A stretch of 64,000 nucleotides of DNA from Arthrobacter sp. GMC3 (lineage in GTDB: Bacteria; Actinomycetota; Actinomycetes; Actinomycetales; Micrococcaceae), in contig NZ_PJIO01000015.1 in assembly GCF_002929305.1 (NCBI RefSeq), positions 1-64,000 of the forward strand. The letters are read 5' to 3'. Shown piece by piece: positions 15,845 through 25,415 of this stretch. The position numbers and the translations under genes were made by a program. Positions within the stretch are counted from its first letter, which is position 1, and every line of letters starts with the position of its first letter. The notes below the pieces were generated by a model. It had not been told where the DNA came from. It did not search any database and was given only the letters and a program-made list of their open reading frames with translations.

Positions 15845-17353
15845 CTACCCTTCGACGCCGAGCGTCTTGAGGATCAGCTCGCGCACACGACCGGCGTCGG
15901 CCTGTCCACGGGTCACCTTCATGACGCCGCCAACAATGGCGCCAACAGCCTGAACCTTGCCGCCGCGGATCTTCTCGGCGACGTCGGGCTGGGCTGCCAG
16001 TGCTTCGTCGATGGCGGTCTGAAGTGCGCCGTCGTCGGAGACCACGGCCAGGCCGCGCTTGGCGACAACCTCGGCCGGTGTGCCTTCACCCTCAAGGACG
16101 CCGTCGAGCACCTTGCGGGCCAGCTTGTCGTTGATGGCGCCAGAGGCGATGAGCTTCTCGATCTCCACCACGACTGCCGGGCTGACACCCAGTGCGGCGG
16201 GGTCGACGTCGGCCAGCTTGGCGCGACGGGCGATCTCGCCCATCCACCACTTGCGGGCGGCGGCGGCCGATGCTCCAGCCGCAACGGTTTCTTCGATCTC
16301 GTCCATCAAACCGGCGTTGACCACGTCGCGGAATTCCAGGTCCGTGTAACCCCAGTCGCCTTGCAGGCGCTTGCGGCGCTCGGCGGGCGGCTCGGGCAGG
16401 CGGGAACGCAGTTCCTCAACCCATTCGGCGGTGGTGACGATGGGCACCAGGTCCGGTTCCGGGAAGTACCGGTAGTCGTCGGCGTCGGACTTGGGTCGAC
16501 CTGAGGTGGTGGACTTCGTGTCTTCGTGCCAGTGACGGGTTTCCTGCGTGATGGCCACACCGGAGTCCAGGACGGCAGCGTGGCGCTGGATCTCGAACTT
16601 CACGGCGTTTTCGACGGCGCGCAGCGAGTTCACGTTCTTCGTCTCGGTACGCGTTCCCAATTTTTCTTGGCCGTGCGGGCGCAGGGAGACGTTGGCGTCG
16701 CAACGGACGTTGCCGTGCTCCATCTTGGCCTCGGAAACGCCCAGGTTCTTCACGATTTCCCGGATGGCCGCGACATACGCCTTGGCCAGTTCGGGGGCGC
16801 GCGATCCGGCGCCTTCAATGGTCTTCGTGACGATTTCCACCAGCGGCACACCGGAACGGTTGTAGTCCACCAGCGAGTAGTCGGCGCCCTGAATGCGGCC
16901 CGTGGAGCCACCCATGTGGGTCAGCTTTCCGGCGTCCTCTTCCATGTGGGCGCGCTCGATCTCGACATGGAAAACAGTGCCGTCCTCGAGCTCGATGTCG
17001 ATCCAGCCGTCGTAGCAGATGGGGTCATCGTACTGTGAGGTCTGGAAGTTCTTCGGGGTGTCCGGGTAGAAGTACTGCTTGCGCGCAAAGGTGCTGTGCG
17101 GGGCGATCTTGCAGTTCAGCGCCAGGCCGATCAGGATCGAAGACTCGACGGCCTTCTTGTTCACGACAGGCAGCACACCGGGCAGGCCCAGGCAGACTTC
17201 GTTGACGTTGCTGTTGGGCTCGTCGCCAAAGACGTTGGGTGCGGAGGAGAACATCTTGGTTTTGGTGTTCAGTTCCACGTGGACCTCGAAGCCGAGGACG
17301 GGTTCGTACTTTTCCATGGCTTCTTCGAAGCTCAAAATGGTGTCAACGCTCAT
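15845..17353 (-). CDS. gatB: Aspartyl/glutamyl-tRNA(Asn/Gln) amidotransferase subunit B
   Basis: 502 residues from the ATG at 17353. GatB phosphorylates and amidates mischarged Glu-tRNA(Gln) (and Asp-tRNA(Asn)) with ammonia delivered from GatA. The cradle domain starts with EPVLGFEVHVELNTKTKMFS and contains CLGLPGVLPVVN, RKQYFYPDTPKNFQTSQYD and the metal-site region; the C-terminal YqeY-like tail domain is present (ending RELILKTLG). The gatA stop and this ATG share one base (TAATG), which indicates translational coupling. A 24-codon upstream extension would run into gatA and is rejected. Confidence 0.97.
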   Translation of the reverse strand: MSVDTILSFEEAMEKYEPVLGFEVHVELNTKTKMFSSAPNVFGDEPNSNVNEVCLGLPGVLPVVNKKAVESSILIGLALNCKIAPHSTFARKQYFYPDTPKNFQTSQYDDPICYDGWIDIELEDGTVFHVEIERAHMEEDAGKLTHMGGSTGRIQGADYSLVDYNRSGVPLVEIVTKTIEGAGSRAPELAKAYVAAIREIVKNLGVSEAKMEHGNVRCDANVSLRPHGQEKLGTRTETKNVNSLRAVENAVKFEIQRHAAVLDSGVAITQETRHWHEDTKSTTSGRPKSDADDYRYFPEPDLVPIVTTAEWVEELRSRLPEPPAERRKRLQGDWGYTDLEFRDVVNAGLMDEIEETVAAGASAAAARKWWMGEIARRAKLADVDPAALGVSPAVVVEIEKLIASGAINDKLARKVLDGVLEGEGTPAEVVAKRGLAVVSDDGALQTAIDEALAAQPDVAEKIRGGKVQAVGAIVGGVMKVTRGQADAGRVRELILKTLGVEG

Positions 17354-18897
17354 TAGTTTGCCTCCTCGGCTACGGTCGCGGTGGATGCAAGTACGGGGGC
17401 CTGGTCCAGGATCGGGCCACCCCACTGTGCCTCAAGCAAGGACTCCAGGACTGCGCCAACACGGTACAGGCGGGCGTCTTCGCGGGCAGGTGCCAGCAGC
17501 TGGATGCCCACAGGCAGGCCATCTTCATCGGCCAGGCCACCGGGCAAGGTCAGGCCGGGGACGCCGGCCATGTTCGCCGGGATCGTGGCAACGTCGTTGA
17601 GGTACATGGCCAGCGGGTCATCGAGCTTCTCGCCCAACTTGAACGCCGTCACGGGCGACGTCGGGGAGATCAGCACGTCAACCTGCTCGAAGGCTGCGGC
17701 GAAGTCGCGCTGGATCAGCGTGCGCACCTTCTGGGCAGAGCCATAGTAGGCGTCGTAGTAGCCGGCACTCAGGGCGTAGGTGCCCAGGATGATGCGGCGC
17801 TTGACCTCGTCGCCGAAGCCGGCGGCGCGGGTGGCACCCATGACGCGCTCAATCGTGAGCGGGCCCTCGGTGGGCAGTGTGCGCATACCGAAGCGGACGC
17901 CGTCGAACTTGGCCAGGTTCGAGGAGGCTTCGCTGGGCATGATTAGGTAGTAGGCACCCAGCGCGTAGCCGAAGTTCGGGCAGGAGACCTCAACGATTTC
18001 GGCACCGGCGCTGCGCAGCAGCTCCAGGGATTCGTTGAAGCGGTTCTCGACGCCGGCCTGGTAGCCCTCGCCGTGCAGCTCCTTGATGATGCCGATCTTC
18101 ATGCCCTTCACATTGCCCAAGCGGGCGGCGGCAGCAAGGCCTATGGAGGGGTCGGTCAGCGAGGTGGAATCGAACGGGTCATGCCCGCCAATGACTTCCT
18201 GCAGCAGTGCGGAATCCAGAACCGTCCGGGAAACCGGGCCGATCTGATCCAGCGAGGAGGCCATGGCGATGGCACCGTAACGGGACACGGCACCGTAGGT
18301 GGGCTTCACGCCAACCGTGCCGGTGACGGCGCCCGGCTGACGGATGGAGCCACCGGTGTCTGTACCCAGGGCAAAGGGTGCCTCGAAGGCGGCGACGGCG
18401 GCCGCGGAGCCACCGCCGGAACCGCCGGGGATGCGGTCCAGGTCCCACGGGTTGCGGGTGGGGCCGTAGGCGGAGTGCTCGGTGGAGGAACCCATGGCGA
18501 ATTCGTCAAGGTTCGTCTTGCCCAGCATCGGCATGCGGGCTGCGCGGATCTTCTTGATGACGGTGGCGTCGTAGGGGCTCATCCAGCCCTCAAGGATCTT
18601 CGAGCCAGCCGTGGTGGGCTGGCCCTTCGTGACAATGAGGTCCTTGATGGCGATCGGCACACCGGCCAGCTCGTGAAGTTCCTCGCCGGCGGCGCGGCGG
18701 GCATCGACGTCGGCAGCAACGGCCAGTGCCTCTTCGGCGTTGACGTGCAGGAAGGCGTTGACGCCGCGGTCACCGTGGTCGACGTCGGCAATGCGGTCAA
18801 GGTGCGCCTGCGTCAGTTCGACGGAGGTAATTTCACCCGCGGCCAGCTTCGCGGCCATGGCGGACGCGCTGAGGCGAATCAGTTCGTTGGCGGTCAT
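17353..18897 (-). CDS. gatA: Glutamyl-tRNA(Gln) amidotransferase subunit A
   Basis: 514 residues. GatA is the glutaminase that frees ammonia from glutamine for the tRNA-dependent amidation by GatB. The amidase-signature catalytic set is visible: Lys in VPIAIKDLIVTKG, the Ser pair in GSSTEHSAYGPTRNPWD and the nucleophile region GGSGGGSAAAVAAFEAPFALGTDTGGSIRQPG. Length and order match the family. The ATG at 18897 lies 3 bp from the gatC stop. It is the middle gene of gatC-gatA-gatB, which in actinobacteria supplies Gln-tRNA(Gln) in place of a glutaminyl-tRNA synthetase. Confidence 0.97.
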   Translation of the reverse strand: MTANELIRLSASAMAAKLAAGEITSVELTQAHLDRIADVDHGDRGVNAFLHVNAEEALAVAADVDARRAAGEELHELAGVPIAIKDLIVTKGQPTTAGSKILEGWMSPYDATVIKKIRAARMPMLGKTNLDEFAMGSSTEHSAYGPTRNPWDLDRIPGGSGGGSAAAVAAFEAPFALGTDTGGSIRQPGAVTGTVGVKPTYGAVSRYGAIAMASSLDQIGPVSRTVLDSALLQEVIGGHDPFDSTSLTDPSIGLAAAARLGNVKGMKIGIIKELHGEGYQAGVENRFNESLELLRSAGAEIVEVSCPNFGYALGAYYLIMPSEASSNLAKFDGVRFGMRTLPTEGPLTIERVMGATRAAGFGDEVKRRIILGTYALSAGYYDAYYGSAQKVRTLIQRDFAAAFEQVDVLISPTSPVTAFKLGEKLDDPLAMYLNDVATIPANMAGVPGLTLPGGLADEDGLPVGIQLLAPAREDARLYRVGAVLESLLEAQWGGPILDQAPVLASTATVAEEAN

Positions 18898-18900
18898 GGT

Positions 18901-19197
18901 TTAGCTTTCCTCCAAAATTGCGGGCACCTTGAAACGGCCATCCGCAGAATCCGGGGCACCCGAGAGCGCCTCCTCGACGGTGAGTACGTGTCCGACGACG
19001 TCTTCGCGCATGACGTTTGTCAGCGGAATCGGGTGCGAGGTGGTGGGAACGTCGTCCCCGGCAGCCTCACTGACGCTCTTGACGGAATCCACAATCAAAG
19101 CCAATTCATTGGCCATGCGGTCCAGTTCGTCGTCACTCATCTCGATGTGAGCCAGTTGCGCCAGATGCGCTACGTCGTCACGGTTGATCGCAGCCAT
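18901..19197 (-). CDS. gatC: Glutamyl-tRNA(Gln) amidotransferase subunit C
   Basis: 98 residues, the small subunit that wraps around GatA and stabilises the GatCAB complex. The N-terminal helix (DVAHLAQLAHIEMSDDELDRM) and the C-terminal segment (TNVMREDVV, FKVPAIL) are family hallmarks. The ATG at 19195-19197 has a strong GGGGAGA ribosome site. First gene of the operon; the upstream 86 bp before the LssY_C gene is A/T-rich (around 19205-19230) and should carry the promoter. Confidence 0.95.
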   Translation of the reverse strand: MAAINRDDVAHLAQLAHIEMSDDELDRMANELALIVDSVKSVSEAAGDDVPTTSHPIPLTNVMREDVVGHVLTVEEALSGAPDSADGRFKVPAILEES

Positions 19198-19283
19198 GGA
19201 TCTCCCCTACAAAAATAAATAAAATGTGTACCCCTAGCTTATCTCGCGCTACAGGATGAATTCCCCTGTGGCGCAAGGCGGGT

Positions 19284-20636
19284 TCACCGCGTGATGGGAG
19301 ATGAATCTCGCCGCGCCCACAGCCGGGAACTGCGGGCAGAGAGGGCCAATAGCACCAAGATGTCCAGCGGAAGTCCGAACAAACTGTTACCCAAGGTGAT
19401 GGCCTCGCCCTGGACGATCGCCAAGGCGGACAAGACCACCAGCACAGCGCTGAAAGCCATGGCGGCGTTCCTGGCCCAATTGCTGCCCCGGAACACAAGG
19501 AATGTCAGGAGCAGGTACAGGGCAACGGTCACGGCGAAGACGGCACTGACCACAGCCAGGAAAACGTCCAGCACCTGCGCCTCATCGGCACTGACGCTGG
19601 AGGCGGCGCTCTTGATGATCTCCCCGCGATCGCCCACAATCATTGCCACCGAAATGGCTCCGACAACGACGCGGATCACCATGAGCAACACCCCCAGGGA
19701 GGTGGAGACCGGGCGCCTCGCGGCCCTGGCGGCCCGGCGGGTTTCCAGATCTGGCCCCAGCGGGTTGCCGTTGGCAGGAATCTTTACGGGGCGAAGATCT
19801 AGCACCGGCAGGTCGCCGTCGGTCTCAATGGTGTCCCCTCCCCCATTGCGGGAGTGGTATCCGGTGGAGAAGTCCTCGATCACCCGTACCTCGACCTCGT
19901 CAACGCAGTCGACCAGCGTTGCCACGATGTGGTCGCGCTCGGTATCCGTGTCGGCGTCGATCTTGTGGGTGATTTGAAGGGTGAACAGGGAAAAGCCCAC
20001 GGCCCGGTCGAATGTTCCGGCCGCGAGCCATTCGGCGGTGTGCCCGCCCGGGAGCATCCAGCCCTCGGGGCAACGCCAGAAGCGCACATGGTGGCGTTTG
20101 GCGGGGTTGCCCTCAACTTCCTGCTGATACGCCAGGTCCTGCTGCCTGCCAAAAAGCAGCAGGGGGCTCACGGGCGCCTCGTCGTAGCTGCGCCGGAAGA
20201 TGGTGGAGGTGATGATTCGACGGCTCGAGGCCAAGGTGATCTCGTCGGCCCGGATCCAGCCGGCCCGGGTCATGGCCTCATGAAGCTGCGCCTCGGTGCC
20301 AAGCACAGCAAGGTTGATAGGGTCCCCCAGTAGCCCGTCACTCGTCCGGGCCCGGCCAATGAAATAGTCGGGGACGTAGATCGAGGTCAGAATGCGGTGC
20401 AGGCGTGGCAACACCAGATAGGCAAGCACCAGCCAGAACAGCACGAAGAACGGGGCCAGGTACCAGCCCCAGGTGAACCCTTCGGAGAGCACCAGCCAGG
20501 CCAGCCACAAGGCAGCAATCCCGCTGAAGACAAAGACCAGGTTGTCCACTAGGGCGCTGACCGATCGACGCCGGGCATGCCAGCGGTCGCTCCAGGACTT
20601 CGCCAGAAGTTGCGTGGGGACAGTGGGCTTTGACAC
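19284..20636 (-). CDS. LssY_C-domain membrane protein
   Basis: 450 residues. Two N-terminal TM segments (about 30-80) are followed by a soluble region with the LssY C-terminal domain pattern (DPINLAVLGTEAQLHEAMTRAGWIRAD, SPLLLFGRQQDLAYQQEVEGNP, HHVRFWRCPEGW), then three or four TM segments (about 310-440). The LssY_C domain is named after a Legionella protein of a secretion-linked locus; its biochemical role is unknown. The start is GTG at 20636. It is transcribed in the same direction as gatCAB but has its own upstream gap shared with the divergent ROK gene. Confidence 0.7.
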   Translation of the reverse strand: MSKPTVPTQLLAKSWSDRWHARRRSVSALVDNLVFVFSGIAALWLAWLVLSEGFTWGWYLAPFFVLFWLVLAYLVLPRLHRILTSIYVPDYFIGRARTSDGLLGDPINLAVLGTEAQLHEAMTRAGWIRADEITLASSRRIITSTIFRRSYDEAPVSPLLLFGRQQDLAYQQEVEGNPAKRHHVRFWRCPEGWMLPGGHTAEWLAAGTFDRAVGFSLFTLQITHKIDADTDTERDHIVATLVDCVDEVEVRVIEDFSTGYHSRNGGGDTIETDGDLPVLDLRPVKIPANGNPLGPDLETRRAARAARRPVSTSLGVLLMVIRVVVGAISVAMIVGDRGEIIKSAASSVSADEAQVLDVFLAVVSAVFAVTVALYLLLTFLVFRGSNWARNAAMAFSAVLVVLSALAIVQGEAITLGNSLFGLPLDILVLLALSARSSRLWARRDSSPITR

Positions 20637-20848
20637 ACGGCCATCCTAGCGCTCACGGCGGCGCCACGCAGGGGGTTCCCGGGCGGCCGGGCAAGCCCCG
20701 ACGCGAGGTGGGCGGCCCCCGGGTCACCGCAACCAGACACCATCACCGGTATCAAATGGGCAGTTTCCACCCAAAGGGGCACCTGAAGCGTAGGTCACGT
20801 TTTCATCTCAGCTCACAAAATATGACCCGCACATATTGCAAATAGTTT

Positions 20849-20867
20849 GTTAGTACAGTTTACTAAC
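20849..20867. promoter_or_regulatory. Palindromic operator-like site before the ROK gene
   Basis: GTTAGTA at 20849-20855 and TACTAAC at 20861-20867 form a perfect 7-bp dyad around CAGTT, ending 4 bp before the ATG of the ROK regulator. Position and AT-rich dyad fit an autoregulatory operator for a NagC/XylR-type repressor; binding is inferred. Confidence 0.6.
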
Positions 20868-20871
20868 ATTC

Positions 20872-22023
20872 ATGACCATTGCACGCGGACGTACCCGAAC
20901 GGACACCGACACCTCGGCAAGCCTTCCCTCGGATGTACGCGCTCACAACCTTGCTTTTGCGCTGCGCACCCTCCACGCCGCTGGCCCCATGAGCCGCGCC
21001 GACCTCTCCCGTGCAATAGGGCTTACCCGTGTCACCATCTCCGATCTGGTGACCGAACTCATTGCCAGGGGTCACGCCGTGGAACTGGGCATCTCCAGTG
21101 CGGTGCGCCCGGGGAAACCCGCAATCCTTGTGGACATCAACCGCCACGGCCTGCAAATAGTCGGCCTGGACTTGACCGAAAATGACGTCTTGCGAGCCGC
21201 CGTCATGGACTTGGACGGCAGAATTCTGGCGCAAGCCGACCGGGCCATCGCCGATGAAAAAGGTGCCGAGCTGGCACAGATTGTCATCGAGTTAACTCAC
21301 CATGGAGTGACGCTGGCCACCGCACCGCTCCTGGGCATCGGGGTGGGTACCCCCGGCATCGTCAATGCAGAGGGAACGGTACTCACGGCCCCCAATCTTG
21401 GCTGGGAAAATCTCCCCCTTGGCGACATGATCGAGGACGCAACAGGGCTGCCCACTCAGGTCCACAACGACGCCGATGCCGCCGTCCACGGCGAGTACAC
21501 CTTTGGTGGCGGCACCGATGACATGATCCTTGTCCGGGTGGGTCGCGGCGTTGGTTCCAGTTTGATGGTGGGCGGCGTTAGGGCCCGTGGCGTGCATTCG
21601 GCGGCCGGCGAAATTGGCCACCTCACCGTCGGTACCGACGGTGGCCTGCTCTGCAGCTGTGGACGGTACGGTTGCCTGGAGACCTGGCTGGCAGTACCGG
21701 CCCTAGAGCGTGCACTTGCCAAGGTGGCGTCAGCGCCGGACCCTTCCGCTGCCGCGGAGGCAGTTTTCCACAAAGCCGGCGAGCGTCTCGCTGTCGCACT
21801 TGCCCCCATCGTTGCGGCCATTGACCTTGCCGAGATAGTTCTCTGTGGTCCGCCGCACCTGATCAACGAGACGTTTCTTGAAAGCGTCCGCGAAACCCTC
21901 GCCCAGCGAGTGCTTCCCCTTCTACCACCCCCCACAGCTGTCCGTCTCGCCGACGAACCCCAAAACACGGTTCTGCGAGGAACAGTCGTCATGGTGCTTT
22001 CTAGCCAATTGGGAGTGGACTAA
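20872..22023 (+). CDS. ROK-family (NagC/XylR-type) transcriptional regulator of the chitobiose operon
   Basis: 383 residues. An N-terminal winged helix-turn-helix (AAGPMSRADLSRAIGLTRVTISDLVTELI, about 37-66) precedes the ROK sugar-kinase-like domain, which carries GIGVGTPGIVN and the zinc-binding signature GEIGHLTVGTDG then CSCGRYGCLE. Such proteins repress sugar-uptake genes until a sugar ligand binds. It is followed after 83 bp, on the same strand, by a chitobiose-type importer, so N-acetylglucosamine or chitobiose is the likely effector (inference). In Streptomyces the homologous dasABC genes are controlled by the GntR-type DasR, so a ROK gene at this place is a different solution. Confidence 0.88.
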   Translation: MTIARGRTRTDTDTSASLPSDVRAHNLAFALRTLHAAGPMSRADLSRAIGLTRVTISDLVTELIARGHAVELGISSAVRPGKPAILVDINRHGLQIVGLDLTENDVLRAAVMDLDGRILAQADRAIADEKGAELAQIVIELTHHGVTLATAPLLGIGVGTPGIVNAEGTVLTAPNLGWENLPLGDMIEDATGLPTQVHNDADAAVHGEYTFGGGTDDMILVRVGRGVGSSLMVGGVRARGVHSAAGEIGHLTVGTDGGLLCSCGRYGCLETWLAVPALERALAKVASAPDPSAAAEAVFHKAGERLAVALAPIVAAIDLAEIVLCGPPHLINETFLESVRETLAQRVLPLLPPPTAVRLADEPQNTVLRGTVVMVLSSQLGVD

Positions 22024-22106
22024 ATCCCATCGCATCTCACCCGTCCGTTCAAACGCCCACGGCGCATTTCGCGCTCAAGGGCTCGTTTCTTTCGAGAGGT
22101 AATTGT

Positions 22107-23453
22107 ATGAAGAAGATATTGGGGCTTGCAGCAATAACGGCTGCTGCGCTTACGCTGTCCGCCTGCGGAGGCGGTGCGGGTGCTCCCGCTGCCACCGACA
22201 AGGCTGATAATGCCAACAAGTCCATCACGTTGTGGTTGGCTGGCGGCGACACCAGCGACGAGTTGCGCACGTACTTGAAGGACACGTTCAAGGCCAAGAC
22301 CGGCGCCACCTTGAAGATTGAAGAGCAGGGTTGGGGTGACCTCGTGACAAAGATGACCACGGCTCTCCCCGACGCCAACAACACCCCGGACGTCGTGGAA
22401 ATGGGCAACACCCAGTCCCCGACCTTCACCAATGTTGGCGCCTTCACCGACATTTCGGACATGTACGACGAACTCGGAGGGGCAAAGTTGCTGCCGTCCT
22501 TCGTCGAGGCCGGTTCCGTGGATGGCAAGAAGTACGCGCTTCCGTACTACTTCGGTTCACGCTACATGTTCAACCGCACGGATGTTTGGGCTGAGGCCGG
22601 CGTCTCCACGCCCACCACGCTGGATGAATTCAACACCAACGTCAAGACCATCACCGCAAAGAACCCCCGCGGCATCAAAGACTTCTCCGGATTCTTCCTG
22701 GGCGGCCAGGACTGGCGCAATGGACTGTCCTGGATTTTTGCCAATGGCGGAGACCTGGCCAAGAAAGACAACGGAAAGTGGGTTTCCACCCTCTCCGATC
22801 CCAAGACAGTCAAGGGTCTGACCCAGTTGCAGGACCTGTACAAGAACGCCTCCAAGGCTCCCTCGGATGCCAAGGATGCCACGCCGTGGCTGTACATCAA
22901 CGACGCCGATGAGATCAAAGATGACAAGGGTGCCACCACCGGCGCAACAACCCTTGCCGCCGCCACGATCATGGCACCGGGTTGGGCCCACTGGTCCATC
23001 GGTGACGCTGTTCAGAAGGACGGCAAGACCGTGCGTGAGTGGAATGACGCCAAGTTCGGCGCGTTCGTCCTGCCCGGTAATGACGGCAAGCCCGCCCCTG
23101 TCCTGGCAGGCGGCTCAAACATTGGTATCTCGGCAAAGTCCAAGAACCAAGAACTCTCCAAGGACCTGCTGCGCATCATCTTCTCCGCTGACTACCAGAA
23201 GAAGCTCGGCGCAGCCGGCCTCGGCCCGGCAAACTCGGACTACGTCGATTCCTTGGGAACTGACCAGTTTGCCAAGGCTGCCATTGCTTCTGCTTCCAAT
23301 TCCAAGCTGACACCGGCAGCTCCCGGTTGGGCTTCCGTTGAGGCCTCAATGGTTCTGGAAGAATTCTTCGGCAAGATCCGCGACTCCTCTGACTTGACCG
23401 CTTTGGCCAAGCAGTACGACGAAAAGATCACCCCCCAGTTGAACCTGAAGTAG
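22107..23453 (+). CDS. Sugar ABC transporter substrate-binding lipoprotein, DasA-like
   Basis: 448 residues with a lipoprotein signal (MKKILGLAAITAAALTLSAC, lipidated Cys at residue 20) and the family-1 solute-binding fold (ITLWLAGGDTSDELRTYL, then PDVVEMGNTQSPTF and YALPYYFGSRYMFNR). The gene order SBP, two permeases, GH3 glucosaminidase is that of the Streptomyces dasABC-dasD locus, so N,N'-diacetylchitobiose is the best substrate guess. GAGAGG precedes the ATG. A hairpin follows the gene, which would let the binding protein be made in excess over the permeases. Confidence 0.85.
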   Translation: MKKILGLAAITAAALTLSACGGGAGAPAATDKADNANKSITLWLAGGDTSDELRTYLKDTFKAKTGATLKIEEQGWGDLVTKMTTALPDANNTPDVVEMGNTQSPTFTNVGAFTDISDMYDELGGAKLLPSFVEAGSVDGKKYALPYYFGSRYMFNRTDVWAEAGVSTPTTLDEFNTNVKTITAKNPRGIKDFSGFFLGGQDWRNGLSWIFANGGDLAKKDNGKWVSTLSDPKTVKGLTQLQDLYKNASKAPSDAKDATPWLYINDADEIKDDKGATTGATTLAAATIMAPGWAHWSIGDAVQKDGKTVREWNDAKFGAFVLPGNDGKPAPVLAGGSNIGISAKSKNQELSKDLLRIIFSADYQKKLGAAGLGPANSDYVDSLGTDQFAKAAIASASNSKLTPAAPGWASVEASMVLEEFFGKIRDSSDLTALAKQYDEKITPQLNLK

Positions 23454-23466
23454 CGTCACCAAAATA

Positions 23467-23498
23467 GTGGTGGTCGGGGCCTTGCCCCCGGCCACCAC
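23467..23498 (+). terminator. GC-rich hairpin between binding-protein and permease genes
   Basis: GTGGTGGTCGGGGC at 23467-23480 pairs, with a G-T pair and one bulge, with GCCCCCGGCCACCAC around 23484-23498, followed by ATCTTTGTT. It starts 13 bp after the dasA-like stop and probably acts as a partial terminator or mRNA end-stabiliser. Confidence 0.6.
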
Positions 23499-23616
23499 AT
23501 CTTTGTTACCGCAGTTTTAGTTACCCGCACCAACCCTGCGCCCCGCGCAGCCTGTCTTCGGCAGCCTTGCGCCGGGCAGGAGAACCACGGCACCAGCCGT
23601 CATGAAAGGCCCCCCT

Positions 23617-24573
23617 ATGTCTACGGAAGTCAAAGCGCCGCCCACCAACCGTTCCGGGGGTGAGAAATCCGCTGAGCCCGCCTTCCGCAAGCGGAAAGCC
23701 AGCAAAACGCCGATCTTCTTGATCCTGCCCACCATCATCATCTTGCTGGCGGCTCTGGGCTACCCGGTCATCTGGCAATTCATCACCAGCTTCCAAAAAT
23801 TTGGCCTGAAACAACAATTCGGTGTTGCCCCCGAATTTGTTGGTCTGGGCAATTACATTGAGCTGGTTAGCAACCCCGAACTTTGGGTCATCCTGGGCCG
23901 GTCCCTGCTGTTCTGTCTGCTCTGCGCGGCCTCCACTGTTGCCATCGGCGGCTTGCTGGCGTTGCTCATGAAGCGTGTTGGAACAGTAGCCCGGCTTATT
24001 TTGCAGGTCTCCATGCTCCTGGCCTGGGCCATGCCTGTTGTTGCCGCCATGACGGTATGGGTCTGGCTTATCGACTGGCGCCGAGGGGTCCTGAACTGGC
24101 TCCTGGTTCAGTTCGGCATCGATGCCCAGGGCCACAATTGGTTGGCCGATCCCGTGACGTTCTTCGTCATCGCCATGATCATCGTGGTGTGGATGAGTGT
24201 GCCGTTCGTGGCGCTGAGCATCTACGCCGGCCTCACCCAGATTTCTGGTGAAGTGCTGGAAGCGGCCGCCATGGATGGTGCCACCGGTTGGCAGCGAACC
24301 CGTCTGATCATCATGCCGCTGATCGCCCCCGTCCTCTCCATCGTGTTGCTTTTGCAGATCATCTGGGATTTACGAGTGTTCACCCAAGTCAAGCTCCTAC
24401 AGGACGCCGGAGGTGTGGCCAATGAGACGCACATGCTCGGCACCTACATTTACCAACTCGGTGTTGGTTCAGGGGACTTCGGCACGGCCAGTGCCGTCTC
24501 GATCCTGATGCTTATTTTGACGGTTGCCATCAGCTGGTACTACGTCCGGTCCCTGATGAAGGAAGAAAACTAA
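23617..24573 (+). CDS. Sugar ABC transporter permease, DasB-like (MalF type)
   Basis: 318 residues from the ATG at 23617, which has AAAGG seven bases upstream; an ATG at 23602 in the same frame is possible. A cytoplasmic N-terminal tail precedes six TM segments (first at about 32-52). The EAA loop that contacts the ATPase is visible (EVLEAAAMDGATGWQRTRLIIMPLI). With the next gene it forms the membrane channel of a chitobiose-type importer. No ATPase gene is in the operon; in related actinobacteria a shared MsiK ATPase encoded elsewhere energises such systems. Confidence 0.87.
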   Translation: MSTEVKAPPTNRSGGEKSAEPAFRKRKASKTPIFLILPTIIILLAALGYPVIWQFITSFQKFGLKQQFGVAPEFVGLGNYIELVSNPELWVILGRSLLFCLLCAASTVAIGGLLALLMKRVGTVARLILQVSMLLAWAMPVVAAMTVWVWLIDWRRGVLNWLLVQFGIDAQGHNWLADPVTFFVIAMIIVVWMSVPFVALSIYAGLTQISGEVLEAAAMDGATGWQRTRLIIMPLIAPVLSIVLLLQIIWDLRVFTQVKLLQDAGGVANETHMLGTYIYQLGVGSGDFGTASAVSILMLILTVAISWYYVRSLMKEEN

Positions 24574-24575
24574 TT

Positions 24576-25415
24576 ATGAGTCGCAAGAAGCTCACCACAG
24601 CCCTCTTCTCCATCCTGGCTGTGGCTATTGCCCTGGTCTGGGTATTCCCCGTCTATTGGATGTTCAATTCCTCCTTCCTGCCCAACGTTGTCCTGCAGTC
24701 AACAACCCCCACATTTCTGCCCTTTGGCGGCTCCCTTGATAACTTCAAGGCAGCCGTCGCGGACGGAAAGTTCTTCGGGGCCCTGGCCATCTCGCTTACC
24801 GTCACCTTGAGCACTGTTGCAGCCGTTTTGATCATCGCTTTTCTCGGTGCGTTGGCGATTAGCCGGTTCAAGTTCAAGGGCCGCAAGTCCTTCATTCTGG
24901 CCCTGTTGCTGATCCAGATGCTCCCCGCTGAAGGCATGTTCATCGCCCAGTACAAGATGATGAGCTCCGTGGGGCTGCTCAACAACATCCTGGGTCTGAC
25001 GATTCTCTACACCGCCGCCGTCGTTCCTTTCACTATTTGGATGCTGCGCGGATTCGTCGCGGGCGTGCCTGCGGAGTTGGAGGAGGCGGCCATGGTGGAC
25101 GGCCTCTCCCGCACGCAAGCGTTCTTGAAGATCACGTTCCCGCTGCTGGCTCCGGGGCTGGTTGCCTCCGGCGTATACGCGTTCTTGCAGGCCTGGAACG
25201 AGTTCACGGTGGCCCTGGTGGTCATGACCGAGGACCAAACCAAGACCCTTCCGCTGTGGTTGCGCGGCTTCGTCCAGGCCTCGGCCACCCGCGAAACCGA
25301 CTGGGGCATGGTCATGGCGGCATCGATGCTCGTGGCAGTGCCCGTGATCATCTTCTTCCTCATTGTCCAGGGCAAGATGAGCTCGGGCCTGGTCAGCGGA
25401 GCGGTGAAGGGATGA
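24576..25415 (+). CDS. Sugar ABC transporter permease, DasC-like (MalG type)
   Basis: 279 residues with six TM segments and the EAA loop (ELEEAAMVDGLSRTQAFLKITFPLLAPG). The N-terminal (VFPVYWMFNSSF) and C-terminal (PVIIFFLIVQGKMSSGLVSGAVKG) signatures are those of the CUT1 MalG-type subunit. The ATG at 24576 is 2 bp after the DasB-like stop, with GAAGGAAG as ribosome site. The stop overlaps the GH3 start by 4 bp (ATGA), so uptake and hydrolysis are translationally coupled. Confidence 0.88.
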   Translation: MSRKKLTTALFSILAVAIALVWVFPVYWMFNSSFLPNVVLQSTTPTFLPFGGSLDNFKAAVADGKFFGALAISLTVTLSTVAAVLIIAFLGALAISRFKFKGRKSFILALLLIQMLPAEGMFIAQYKMMSSVGLLNNILGLTILYTAAVVPFTIWMLRGFVAGVPAELEEAAMVDGLSRTQAFLKITFPLLAPGLVASGVYAFLQAWNEFTVALVVMTEDQTKTLPLWLRGFVQASATRETDWGMVMAASMLVAVPVIIFFLIVQGKMSSGLVSGAVKG